Below are positions 1-6,456 of a stretch of 6,456 nucleotides of DNA, one piece after another (positions within the stretch are counted from its first letter, which is position 1; the number at the start of each line of letters is the position of its first letter). The notes under the pieces are model-generated. The model worked only from the letters and a program-made list of their open reading frames with translations. It was not told where the DNA came from and ran no database searches. The translations under genes and the position numbers were made by a program. The stretch lies in contig SBBU01000007.1 of assembly GCA_005239585.1 (NCBI GenBank), positions 1-6,456 on the forward strand, read 5' to 3'. Source of the DNA: Planctomycetaceae bacterium. GTDB lineage: Bacteria; Planctomycetota; MHYJ01; SBBU01.

Positions 1-50
1 ACCCTCTCCCCTAAATGTTCTAACAAAATTATAGGCGGAGAGGGTTTTTT
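1..50 (+). terminator. Rho-independent terminator of an upstream, out-of-window gene
   Basis: ACCCTCTCC at 1-9 pairs perfectly with GGAGAGGGT at 37-45. The stem continues inward with CCTA at 10-13 against TAGG at 32-35, leaving C36 as a bulge. The 3' arm runs straight into six T residues at 45-50. This stem plus U-tract arrangement reads as an intrinsic terminator on the plus strand, presumably ending a gene to the left of the window. The stem begins at base 1, so it may extend further upstream. The AT-rich apical loop of about 18 bases is longer than usual. Confidence 0.7.
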
Positions 51-88
51 GTTAAACTTTTTATGTCCACCCGCACCCCACACACTTT

Positions 89-99
89 GTAACGGTTAC
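89..99. promoter_or_regulatory. Short palindrome upstream of the promoter, possible operator
   Basis: GTAAC at 89-93 and GTTAC at 95-99 form an inverted repeat around a single central G. It lies 14 bases upstream of the -35 box, where an activator or repressor could bind. An 11-base palindrome can arise by chance, and no regulator gene is visible in the window, so the role is inference only. Confidence 0.2.
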
Positions 100-113
100 T
101 AGGGTTTTGATCT

Positions 114-142
114 TTGACATTTGAGTTTTCAGATATTATACT
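114..142 (+). promoter_or_regulatory. Sigma70-type promoter of the five-gene operon
   Basis: A perfect TTGACA -35 box at 114-119 is followed by a 17-base spacer and TATACT at 137-142, one mismatch from the TATAAT consensus. It sits between the upstream terminator and the first gene and points into the operon. The usual start point, about seven bases past the -10 box, falls on the A of the ATG at 149. No Shine-Dalgarno sequence lies in front of that ATG, so the transcript is likely leaderless. Three TTTGA heptamers in tandem (106-126) overlap the -35 box. Confidence 0.75.
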
Positions 143-148
143 GCCCCT

Positions 149-2449
149 ATGCGAGTTGGGCTACTAGGGGTCATTTTCCTCGTAATCCCACAAGATCAAG
201 ACATCACACCAAAAAATGTAAAAGTATACGATCTTCCAGATAGCAAGTCGGCTGATGTGGGTTCCCTTATCGTTGAGTGGGATGTCTTACCTGCTGAACT
301 GCCTTTATTCAACAAACAGCTAAAAATCTCATTGCTAGAATTACAGAGTGAGCTATTACTGCTCGAAGAAAGCGAAGCAGCAAAAGCGGAAAAAGAAAAG
401 CTAAAAAGCGAAATTACAAGACTTAAGGGCGAGTTAAAAAATGAAGCGATAAATTACAAGATTTCATGTGCGATAAACAAAGATGGTCCTTTCATTGAGC
501 TAAAAACAGTGGCTTGCTCAAGTGGTATTGCCAAGGGCCCAAGTTCTTTTAAAAGGGATCGCAAGGCGCCCTTCTGGCTCTCAGACAAGGATTTTAAAAG
601 GCACGTTTCTACTATCAAACCGGTAGACAACTTTAAGCCAGATCTTATCACTAACTTTGAAAAGATTAAGGAGGTATTTACTGAACTAAGCTCTAAATTT
701 AAGGTTTTTAAGATTGACAGTGAGGAAGAAAGTGAAATAAGAGGCATGATAGATCGATTAAAAGTGGACGAGGATGGCATAAGAAAGAAAGCCAAAGAGA
801 AAAAAGACGAGCTAATAAAGGGTCTGGAGATACTAGAAAAGTCCAAAAAACAACTGTTCGATAAACTGTCAAGAAATAAGCAAGCCCAGTCTGATTTAAA
901 TAAATTGAGAGAAATTATTAAGAGGGAACTCGGTAGCAATGACGCGCAAGATATGGATTCGGTTGAAAAGAGAAGAGGTACAGTAAAGGAGATCTACTCG
1001 AAAATCAAAACTCTTGGTGAAGAAGCAGAAAAGATTATTAAGAATCTTGAAGAGACGGAAAAAAAGAAGACAGAAAAAGAGCAGGCGGAGAAGGATGAAA
1101 GAGAGATAGATGCGGTAATCCAAAAGAAGAAGGAGGAGACTGAAAACAAGAAAACTGAACTAGAGAAAAAATTAAATGAGAAACGATTCGGGAGACAGGA
1201 GCTTCTTGACAAACTTCTACAGGTTGTTGTAACACTTGATGAATCACAGATCGAAAGACTTCTTAACGAAAAACTGAGCAGGGCAAAACCTGAGGAGCAG
1301 GATGCTATTAAAATTCGTCAACAAACACATGAAATTCTAAAAAAAAGAGGACATTACAAATCAGCAAGTCAGGAAATCGTTGAAATAACAAGTGTGATAA
1401 AGTCAAAAGAATTTAGTTCACTTTTGCTGGAAGGCTACAATACTAAGAAGCAAGAGACAGTCGAAAGGTTGGGAGTGATTGTTAAACGCATTGATATTCT
1501 AATTAAGAGATTGTCTGAGAAGTTAGACGGGATCAACGATGAGCTTGCCAGTCACGAGTATAATATTAAAGTCTCTGCAGTAAAGGGCGTATCAAAACAG
1601 GATGCACCATTGATGGTAGTCACGGCCAAGTCAAATCTTTTCGATTGGGGCAAGCTTAATAGTTTCATTTATATGATCCTCTTTGCGGTAATAATGCTAT
1701 GGCTGATCTCAGTAGCGAAGAGAAAGGGACTCTTCCTTAGAAAGATTAGTGGTATAGATGCCATTGATGAGGCAATTGGGCGCGGTGTTGAAATGGGGAG
1801 ACCGATGTACTTCCTTACAGGTCGAGGTGATGTAGTTGATATTCAGCATCCGCAGGTTGCCATCTCCACAATGGCGGCAATTATAGTATTAGGAGAAGTT
1901 GCCAAGAAGGTTGCAAAATTCGAGGCAAGGCTCAAGGTGCCACATACCTCGCCAATGATTAATGTGATATGTCAGGAAGTGACAAAAGAAGCATATGTTT
2001 CAGTAGGAAGGCCTGATTCATATAGAGAAGATATCAATTTTTACGTTACGAGTGATCAGTTTGCTTACACCGCAGCCGTAGATGGAATGATGATACGTGA
2101 AAAGCCGTCTGCTTGTTTCTACTTTGGATACTATTATGCCGAGTCGCTGCTACTGGCAGAGACGGGCGCACAGCAAGGGGCAATTCAGATTGCTGCCACC
2201 GATGCAGAGCATCAACTGCCATTTTTTGTTGCGGCATGTGACTATGCCCTTGTTGGTGAGGAACTTTATGCCGCTAGCGCATACATTTCAAAAGACCCAG
2301 TATCAACGGCAACACTTAGAGGTCAGGATTCAGGAAAAGGGTTTATAATGATTCTTATTATATTGTTTACCTTGTTACTGACTATTGTTACGCTGACCAG
2401 AGCTGATGAAGCTATTTTAAATCTAATGGATATGATCAGGTTATTTTAG
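149..2449 (+). CDS. DUF6754 membrane protein with coiled-coil-interrupted fibronectin-III-like ectodomain
   Basis: Function is unknown. Residues 2-13 are weakly hydrophobic, a minimal signal-like segment. Residues 20-46 (ending LIVEW), 102-126 (YKISCAINKDGPF region) and 470-494 (YNIKVSAVKG region) look like successive strands of one fibronectin type III fold. Between them lie two charged helical insertions, about 50-100 and 160-466, the second a K/E-rich coiled coil. A membrane helix at about 504-522 is followed by the basic stretch AKRKG, suggesting that what follows is cytoplasmic. Residues 533-730 carry a DUF6754-type domain (GIDAIDEAIGRGVEMGRP, then TGRGDVVDIQHPQ, then SDQFAYTAAVDGMM), and a second helix spans about 731-749. 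The frame is closed by TGA at 122-124, so ATG 149 is the first available start; it coincides with the predicted transcription start. No Walker motif or known catalytic motif was seen. The DUF6754 assignment rests on recalled family sequence. Confidence 0.85.
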   Translation: MRVGLLGVIFLVIPQDQDITPKNVKVYDLPDSKSADVGSLIVEWDVLPAELPLFNKQLKISLLELQSELLLLEESEAAKAEKEKLKSEITRLKGELKNEAINYKISCAINKDGPFIELKTVACSSGIAKGPSSFKRDRKAPFWLSDKDFKRHVSTIKPVDNFKPDLITNFEKIKEVFTELSSKFKVFKIDSEEESEIRGMIDRLKVDEDGIRKKAKEKKDELIKGLEILEKSKKQLFDKLSRNKQAQSDLNKLREIIKRELGSNDAQDMDSVEKRRGTVKEIYSKIKTLGEEAEKIIKNLEETEKKKTEKEQAEKDEREIDAVIQKKKEETENKKTELEKKLNEKRFGRQELLDKLLQVVVTLDESQIERLLNEKLSRAKPEEQDAIKIRQQTHEILKKRGHYKSASQEIVEITSVIKSKEFSSLLLEGYNTKKQETVERLGVIVKRIDILIKRLSEKLDGINDELASHEYNIKVSAVKGVSKQDAPLMVVTAKSNLFDWGKLNSFIYMILFAVIMLWLISVAKRKGLFLRKISGIDAIDEAIGRGVEMGRPMYFLTGRGDVVDIQHPQVAISTMAAIIVLGEVAKKVAKFEARLKVPHTSPMINVICQEVTKEAYVSVGRPDSYREDINFYVTSDQFAYTAAVDGMMIREKPSACFYFGYYYAESLLLAETGAQQGAIQIAATDAEHQLPFFVAACDYALVGEELYAASAYISKDPVSTATLRGQDSGKGFIMILIILFTLLLTIVTLTRADEAILNLMDMIRLF

Positions 2450-2451
2450 GC

Positions 2452-3120
2452 ATGTTTTTAAAGAGAACGTTACCAATAGTGGCCTGTTTTGTAATAGGGG
2501 TGATATTTACACTTCAATTTTTTGTGCCTAATAAAGCATCTGAAAAACTGCTTGAGGATGCCAATATCTGGGTAACAATCATCGGTTTTGCCGCTTCAAT
2601 CCTTGGGATCGTAATGGTTGCATCTCAGCATGCAGGTAGAATAGCGAAACTTTCGCCCGGTTGGGGATATAGTTTCTTTATGTTTATAGGTTTTTTTCTG
2701 GCTTGCGGTATTGGGCTGGCAACTAAGGGTGAAAACTTTACCGAGCAAAATACCACCACTGCATGGCTTTGGTTTTACAATTATATATTCAGTCCGCTCT
2801 CAGCCACTGTCTTCTCGATTCTGGGTTTCTTTGTGGCTTCTGCTGCATTTAGGGCATTCAGGGTCAGGACACTCACAGCTGCGCTCCTTTGCATCACGGC
2901 AATGATCGTGATGTTCTGCATGGTGCCGCTTGGTGAATACTTCTTAGGTTTTCTTGGGATTCGGGATACCGTTTCTGCTCTCCAGATAAAGGACTGGATC
3001 ATACAAAATCCAGGTATGGCGGCGAGACGCGCTATACTTCTAGGAGTTACATTGGGCGCTATTGCAACATCACTTAGAATCATATTTGGTATAGAAAGAG
3101 TTTATCTTGGTAAAGACTAA
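2452..3120 (+). CDS. Uncharacterised integral membrane protein, about six helices
   Basis: This 222-residue protein has hydrophobic segments at about 5-25, 38-57, 71-89, 114-134, 141-160 and 191-211, consistent with six membrane helices. The basic segment FRAFRVRT (133-140) follows the fourth helix. The C-terminal part holds ARRAILLG (191-198) and ends in GIERVYLG (213-220). These patterned polar stretches look like family signatures rather than random membrane sequence, but I cannot name a characterised family. The ATG lies two bases after the stop of the DUF6754 gene, and its own stop overlaps the next start by one base, so its translation is probably coupled on both sides. The only upstream ribosome-binding hints are weak AGG triplets. 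No transporter, channel or enzyme motif was recognised; a structural subunit of a membrane complex with its neighbours is the most economical inference. Confidence 0.8.
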   Translation: MFLKRTLPIVACFVIGVIFTLQFFVPNKASEKLLEDANIWVTIIGFAASILGIVMVASQHAGRIAKLSPGWGYSFFMFIGFFLACGIGLATKGENFTEQNTTTAWLWFYNYIFSPLSATVFSILGFFVASAAFRAFRVRTLTAALLCITAMIVMFCMVPLGEYFLGFLGIRDTVSALQIKDWIIQNPGMAARRAILLGVTLGAIATSLRIIFGIERVYLGKD

Positions 3121-3959
3121 TGTGGCAAAAGCTTCTTAATCTCGATAGGCGAATAATATTCCTAGTTGTCGGAGTTGTCATATTGCTTGCCATTTTTAGT
3201 CCTTTGAATATACCAGGCTTGGAGGCCGGCGAGCAGGTCAAGACGCTTTATGACAACATAGAGGCCTTGGCGCCAGGCGATAGGATACTTTTATCGTTCG
3301 ATTTTGACCCGGGGTCGAAACCAGAGCTTGAACCCATGGCTTATGTAGTCACAAAGCACTGCCTAAAAAAGAATCTTAAAATCATAGTGATGAATCTTTG
3401 GATTACAGGTACTACTTTAGCAAATGAAATACTGACCAAAAGTGTCGAACAGTTTGAAGAAAAACATGGTCAGACAAAGAAATATGGTGAAGATTATGTA
3501 TTCCTTGGCTGGAAGCCGATGCCAGTAAGCGTCATATCAGGCCTCGGTACAGATTGGTACAAGGTCTATCCGACCGATTCCAAGGGAACTGATCTAAAGA
3601 CCTTGTCAATAATGAAGGATGTCAAGTCATTAAACGACATCAAATTCATGGTTGATTTCAACGCAGGCGATCCGGGAGCAGAGACATGGCTTACATATGG
3701 AGCAGACGTATACAAATTCAATATGGGTGTTGGCTGTACAGCTGTAATAATGCCGCAGGTCATCCCATATTATCAGAGCGGACAGTTTAAGGGTCTCATA
3801 GGTGGAATCCGAGGCGCCGCAGAATATGAAAAACTTGTAGATGAACCCGGAAAAGGAATTGCAGCAATGGACGCAATCTCAATAGTACATTTCTTTATGA
3901 TATTTTTGATCATCATAGCCAACATCGCCTACTTTAAGACAAGGAAGAAAGCGCAATGA
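3120..3959 (+). CDS. Uncharacterised bitopic-anchored protein with a large ectodomain
   Basis: The 279-residue protein has a membrane helix at about 11-29 after a basic start (NLDRR) and a second at about 253-272 followed by KTRKK. By the positive-inside rule both ends are cytoplasmic and residues 30-252 face outward. The ectodomain appears to alternate strands and helices: APGDRILLSFDFDPG (51-65), a KIIVMNLW strand (87-94), YGEDYVFLGWKP (122-133), a KFMVDFNAGDPG segment (175-186) and GLIGGIRGAAEYEKL (225-239). The acidic and glycine-rich DFDPG and NAGDPG turns would suit a ligand or metal site, but no catalytic set is recognisable. Start ATG 3120 sits in a TAATG stop/start junction with the preceding gene, and the end overlaps the next gene by four bases. 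No characterised homologue was recognised; a sensor, binding or structural role in an envelope complex is inference. Confidence 0.8.
   Translation: MWQKLLNLDRRIIFLVVGVVILLAIFSPLNIPGLEAGEQVKTLYDNIEALAPGDRILLSFDFDPGSKPELEPMAYVVTKHCLKKNLKIIVMNLWITGTTLANEILTKSVEQFEEKHGQTKKYGEDYVFLGWKPMPVSVISGLGTDWYKVYPTDSKGTDLKTLSIMKDVKSLNDIKFMVDFNAGDPGAETWLTYGADVYKFNMGVGCTAVIMPQVIPYYQSGQFKGLIGGIRGAAEYEKLVDEPGKGIAAMDAISIVHFFMIFLIIIANIAYFKTRKKAQ
3941..3947 (+). promoter_or_regulatory. Ribosome binding site inside the preceding gene
   Basis: AAGGAAG lies eight bases before the ATG at 3956, within the last codons of the preceding gene. It is the clearest Shine-Dalgarno-like sequence among the operon's junctions and supports the ATGA-overlap start of the seven-helix protein. 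The other junctions show only weak purine stretches. Confidence 0.55.
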
Positions 3960-4678
3960 ACTGGGAGATATTTGGCGCATGGGTAGCTACTGGAATAACA
4001 CTATTCATGTACAGTTTTCTCTACAAGGATAATCCTTTCTACAAAATAGCTGAGCATCTTTATATTGGTGCCAGTCTCGGGTATGCACTAGTCATAGATG
4101 TCAAAGATTATATCATACCTAAACTTTACATGCCGCTTATCGAAGAACAACAATTTATATTAATCATTCCTACCTTACTCGGATTGCTTATTCTTCTTAG
4201 AATGTTCCCTAAGGTTGGATGGACGAGTCGATTTAGCCTTGCTCTCCTTGTTGGCTTTAGTGCGGGGTTGGCGATCCCAAGGGTGCTTCAGACTTCGTTT
4301 CTGGCTCAGGCAAACGCAACAGTGAAGCCCATAGTGAAGACAGAGTTTGGAGAGATAGCTACATCCCCACGCGCCATTCTTGATGATGTCTCACAAATCA
4401 TAATCTTATTCGCTGTAATTTCAGTCCTTATTTATTTCTTTTTCTCTGTTGAACACAAAGGGGCAGTTGGTAAAGTTGCAAGACTCGGAATCTATTTCTT
4501 AATGATCTATTTCGGCGCCTCTTACGGTGCTACAGTAATGGGTCGATTGATGCTCTCTTACGGGAGGCTCTACGATCTCTACACGTTTGCAGGCTCTGAA
4601 TATCATTACGCTAGCATCGTTATTCTGGTCTTCATTGTCTTGACACTCTTTCTATTGCGCAAGAAACTAACTCATTAA
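3956..4678 (+). CDS. Uncharacterised polytopic membrane protein, about seven helices
   Basis: The 240-residue product has hydrophobic segments at about 5-22, 33-47, 66-84, 92-110, 145-163, 174-195 and 219-235. Conspicuous polar motifs are YKDNPFYKIAEHLYIG (23-38) after the first helix, FSVEHKG (163-169) and GASYGATVMGRLML (187-200). This looks like a constrained membrane core, but I know no characterised family for it. The NANATVKP stretch and the region around residues 112-144 form the main loop between helices four and five. The ATG overlaps the TGA of the previous gene (ATGA) and has a good ribosome binding site, so the two proteins are likely made together. The next gene begins one base after its stop. 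A role as a membrane subunit beside the DUF6754 protein is inferred from gene order only. Confidence 0.8.
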   Translation: MNWEIFGAWVATGITLFMYSFLYKDNPFYKIAEHLYIGASLGYALVIDVKDYIIPKLYMPLIEEQQFILIIPTLLGLLILLRMFPKVGWTSRFSLALLVGFSAGLAIPRVLQTSFLAQANATVKPIVKTEFGEIATSPRAILDDVSQIIILFAVISVLIYFFFSVEHKGAVGKVARLGIYFLMIYFGASYGATVMGRLMLSYGRLYDLYTFAGSEYHYASIVILVFIVLTLFLLRKKLTH

Positions 4679-4679
4679 C

Positions 4680-6329
4680 ATGAATCATAAGGAAAAGCTG
4701 GATGATATTGTCAATAGGTACTGGGAATGGAGATTAAAGACTGACCCGATAGAAGCTACTTTTTACGGAGACACGAGGTATAACCACCTGCTCCCAGATC
4801 TTAGTGAGTTAGCTGTTGAACAGCAGAGGGTAGATCTCAGGCGCTTTCATCAGGAGTTAAGTTTACTCGATAAAAACAGCCTCCACGGTGAGGATTTTAT
4901 AACTTGTGATGTCTTGCTTCTCAAGATCGGGCATCTGCTCAAGACACTTGAATATAAACTTTATGAATGGGAAGTAGATCAGATATTCGGGCCTCAATTA
5001 CAATTACTCTCAATACTAAATTTCCAGCCGCTCGATTCAAATGAGGATATTGAGGCTTTATTGACCAGATACGAGAATTTCAGCACTTTTATTAATGATT
5101 ATATAAGCAATCTTAAGACAGGACTTTCGAAGGATCGGGTTGCCCCGCGCATCGCGCATGAAAGGGTCTTGGAACAGCTCAAGTCATTCATAAATACTCC
5201 CATTGAGAGTTCACCGCTCTTTAATCCTGCGAAAAGATTTCCAAAGCATGCAGAGGCCTTTAAAAGACACATTGAGGGGCATATTTATCCGGCTTTTGAG
5301 AGACTCTACCGCTTTCTGAGCTCGGATTATAAATCCCGCGAGGCTGTCGGTATCTGCAACATTGAAGGCGGAAAAACTGCCTATGAATTTCTTGCAAAGA
5401 TGAATACGACGACAGAGCTGACTCCACAGCAGATTCATGAAATAGGCCTTGCAGATCTTGAATCAATACACTCTGAGATGAAAAAGATAGCACGTACCAA
5501 TGACCTCAAGACATTCATGGAAAGGTTGAAGAGTGATCCATCCAATTTTCCAAAGACGAGGGAAGAACTGGTTGAGGGATATAAGACAATTCTTGCCAGA
5601 TGCTACACCAAATTGCCTTTGGTATTCGGAAGGCTCCCAAAGGTAAAATGCGAGGTCAAGCCTATCGAAGAGTATCGTGAAAAGGACTGCCCCGCTGCAT
5701 TTTACTATTCACCGGATGACAATTTTACTCGTCAAGGAATCTTCTACGCAAATACTTACAAGCCAGAGACCCGCCCCAAATACAACATGACTGCCCTTAC
5801 AGTGCATGAGGCGGTGCCGGGGCATCACCAGCAGATTGCCATCGCAATGGAGCGGGCAGAATTGTCAAAGTTCAGGAGGCACGCGCACTTTACAGCTTTT
5901 GTAGAGGGATGGGGTCTTTATTCAGAGCGGCTCGGAGATGAAATGGGGCTTTATGAAAACGACCTCAGCCGATTCGGAATGCTCACATATCAGGCATGGC
6001 GTGCCTGTAGACTCGTTGTCGACACTGGGATGCATTACTTTAACTGGACGAGAGACAAGGCAATAAAATTTTTCCAGGATAATCTGCTGATAACCGACAC
6101 GGAAATCATAGCAGAGATCAATCGCTACATAATCTGGCCAGGCCAGGCGCTAGCCTATAAGATAGGTCAGCGTGAGATCGAAAGAATTCGCAAGGAGTGC
6201 TCCGCCAAAATGGGCAGCTGCTTCTCGGTCAAGTCGTTTCACGATGAACTGCTTTGCCATGGATCACTCCCGCTTTCGACCATAGAGAAAATAATGTCTG
6301 CGTGGTCGCAGTCAGCACAATCTTCCTAA
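4680..6329 (+). CDS. DUF885 family protein, putative metallopeptidase-like hydrolase
   Basis: The 549-residue protein matches the layout of the DUF885 family (COG4805), about the usual full length. The N-terminal part is helical and includes the early DP.EAT.YGD segment (22-31). The signature HEAVPGHH at 376-383 offers histidines 376, 382 and 383 and E377 as likely metal ligands or catalytic residues. It is followed by FVEGWGLYSERLGDEMGLY (407-425), where E409 is another candidate ligand, and by WPGQALAYKIGQ (486-497). Family members are often annotated as peptidases, but the substrate of this one cannot be read from sequence. Many relatives are exported; this one starts MNHKEKLDD without a signal peptide or lipobox, so it is probably cytoplasmic. 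It starts one base after the previous stop with no strong ribosome binding site, implying coupling to the operon. It is the only gene here with an enzyme signature, and its link to the four membrane proteins may be incidental. Confidence 0.88.
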   Translation: MNHKEKLDDIVNRYWEWRLKTDPIEATFYGDTRYNHLLPDLSELAVEQQRVDLRRFHQELSLLDKNSLHGEDFITCDVLLLKIGHLLKTLEYKLYEWEVDQIFGPQLQLLSILNFQPLDSNEDIEALLTRYENFSTFINDYISNLKTGLSKDRVAPRIAHERVLEQLKSFINTPIESSPLFNPAKRFPKHAEAFKRHIEGHIYPAFERLYRFLSSDYKSREAVGICNIEGGKTAYEFLAKMNTTTELTPQQIHEIGLADLESIHSEMKKIARTNDLKTFMERLKSDPSNFPKTREELVEGYKTILARCYTKLPLVFGRLPKVKCEVKPIEEYREKDCPAAFYYSPDDNFTRQGIFYANTYKPETRPKYNMTALTVHEAVPGHHQQIAIAMERAELSKFRRHAHFTAFVEGWGLYSERLGDEMGLYENDLSRFGMLTYQAWRACRLVVDTGMHYFNWTRDKAIKFFQDNLLITDTEIIAEINRYIIWPGQALAYKIGQREIERIRKECSAKMGSCFSVKSFHDELLCHGSLPLSTIEKIMSAWSQSAQSS

Positions 6330-6456
6330 ACTGGCTTTATCTGCCAGCAAATCGGGGTCAGAAATTCCTCAACTTGTTCTTCAAATTCGTTGAACCACCC
6401 AGTTTCACAAACAGCAGGTACACCTCGGGAAGCCAAGAAGGGCTTCCGAAAGGCAC
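6326..6456 (-). CDS. Possible 3' end of a minus-strand gene running off the window
   Basis: On the minus strand one frame is open for 42 codons from the window edge to a TAG at 6326-6328, which overlaps the stop of the DUF885 gene tail to tail. The peptide has a fairly protein-like acidic end (GWFNEFEEQVEEFLTPICWQ). No start is visible, the open stretch is short enough to be chance, and no family was recognised. It could equally be the non-coding edge of a repeat. Confidence 0.2.
   Translation of the reverse strand, partial: AFRKPFLASRGVPAVCETGWFNEFEEQVEEFLTPICWQIKPV
6331..6347. other. Small hairpin just after the operon's last stop codon
   Basis: CTGGC at 6331-6335 pairs with GCCAG at 6343-6347 around a seven-base loop, beginning two bases after the DUF885 stop. 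No T-tract follows on the plus strand, so it is not a convincing intrinsic terminator. On the minus strand it is followed by only TTT. It may protect the mRNA 3' end or be chance. Confidence 0.3.
6428..6447. repeat. Perfect 7-bp inverted repeat, REP-like hairpin
   Basis: GGAAGCC at 6428-6434 and GGCTTCC at 6441-6447 form a perfect stem around the six-base loop AAGAAG. Allowing one bulged G, the stem extends outward to TCGG at 6425-6428 and CCGA at 6446-6449. No T-tract is seen before the window ends. It could be part of a dispersed repeat, a terminator stem, or coding sequence of an off-window gene. Confidence 0.35.

Noticed and set aside
454..1247. Several minus-strand open frames opposite the coiled coil
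   Set aside because: They are rich in F, S and L because they are the reverse complement of K/E-rich coding sequence; none has a ribosome binding site or recognisable domain.
656..1540. SMC- or Rad50-like ATPase suggested by the long coiled coil
   Set aside because: No Walker A, Walker B or ABC signature occurs anywhere in the protein, and it has membrane helices at about 504-522 and 731-749.
1820..1832. RGD tripeptide (residues 559-561) as a cell-adhesion motif
   Set aside because: It lies in the DUF6754 domain predicted to be cytoplasmic, and a tripeptide is expected by chance.
2046..2348. Open frames on both strands overlapping the DUF6754 domain
   Set aside because: They lie fully inside a well-supported domain-coding frame and their peptides show no domain-like pattern.
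2711..3083. Overlapping frames inside the six-helix protein gene
   Set aside because: The frame 2452-3120 has coherent membrane helices and exact operon junctions; the alternatives have neither.
5211..5493. Minus-strand frames inside the DUF885 gene
   Set aside because: They are antisense to conserved-looking coding sequence, with no start signals or recognised product.
5805..5828. Classical HEXXH zinc-protease motif in the last gene
   Set aside because: The sequence is HEAVPGHH, the DUF885 signature, not HEXXH; assignment to thermolysin- or M1-type peptidases is not justified.
1..6456. tRNA, rRNA, CRISPR array, riboswitch
   Set aside because: No cloverleaf-like, rRNA-like or regularly spaced repeat sequence was found by eye, and the two non-coding stretches (1-148 and 6330-6456) are short and explained by terminator, promoter and hairpins.

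Overview
The window is a single plus-strand gene cluster from a bacterium that I cannot place with confidence. Composition is moderately AT-rich. A sigma70-type promoter (TTGACA, 17-base spacer, TATACT) argues for Bacteria rather than Archaea. The protein types (a DUF6754 protein with uncharacterised membrane neighbours) fit an uncultured or poorly studied phylum, but that is inference.

Layout: positions 1-50 hold an intrinsic terminator of an upstream transcription unit that lies outside the window. Positions 51-148 are a short regulatory region with an 11-base palindrome, three TTTGA heptamers in tandem and a near-consensus promoter. The expected transcription start coincides with the ATG at 149, so the first mRNA looks leaderless. 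Five genes then run head to tail to 6329 with junctions of +2, -1, -4 and +1 bases, a tightly coupled operon. The last 127 bases hold no clear plus-strand gene. They contain two hairpins, a GGGGTCAG motif and an open minus-strand frame that runs off the edge.

The first four genes all encode membrane proteins: a 766-residue protein made of a fibronectin-III-like fold interrupted by long coiled coils, followed by a DUF6754 membrane module; a protein with about six membrane helices; a protein with a large ectodomain held by a helix at each end; and a protein with about seven helices. Their order, coupling and shared membrane character suggest one uncharacterised envelope complex, with the first and third proteins supplying extracytoplasmic parts and the second and fourth the membrane core. 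No ATPase, transporter, secretion or enzyme signature was recognised in these four, so the function is open. The fifth gene is a DUF885-family putative metallopeptidase-like protein without a visible export signal. It may be a co-transcribed passenger rather than part of the complex.
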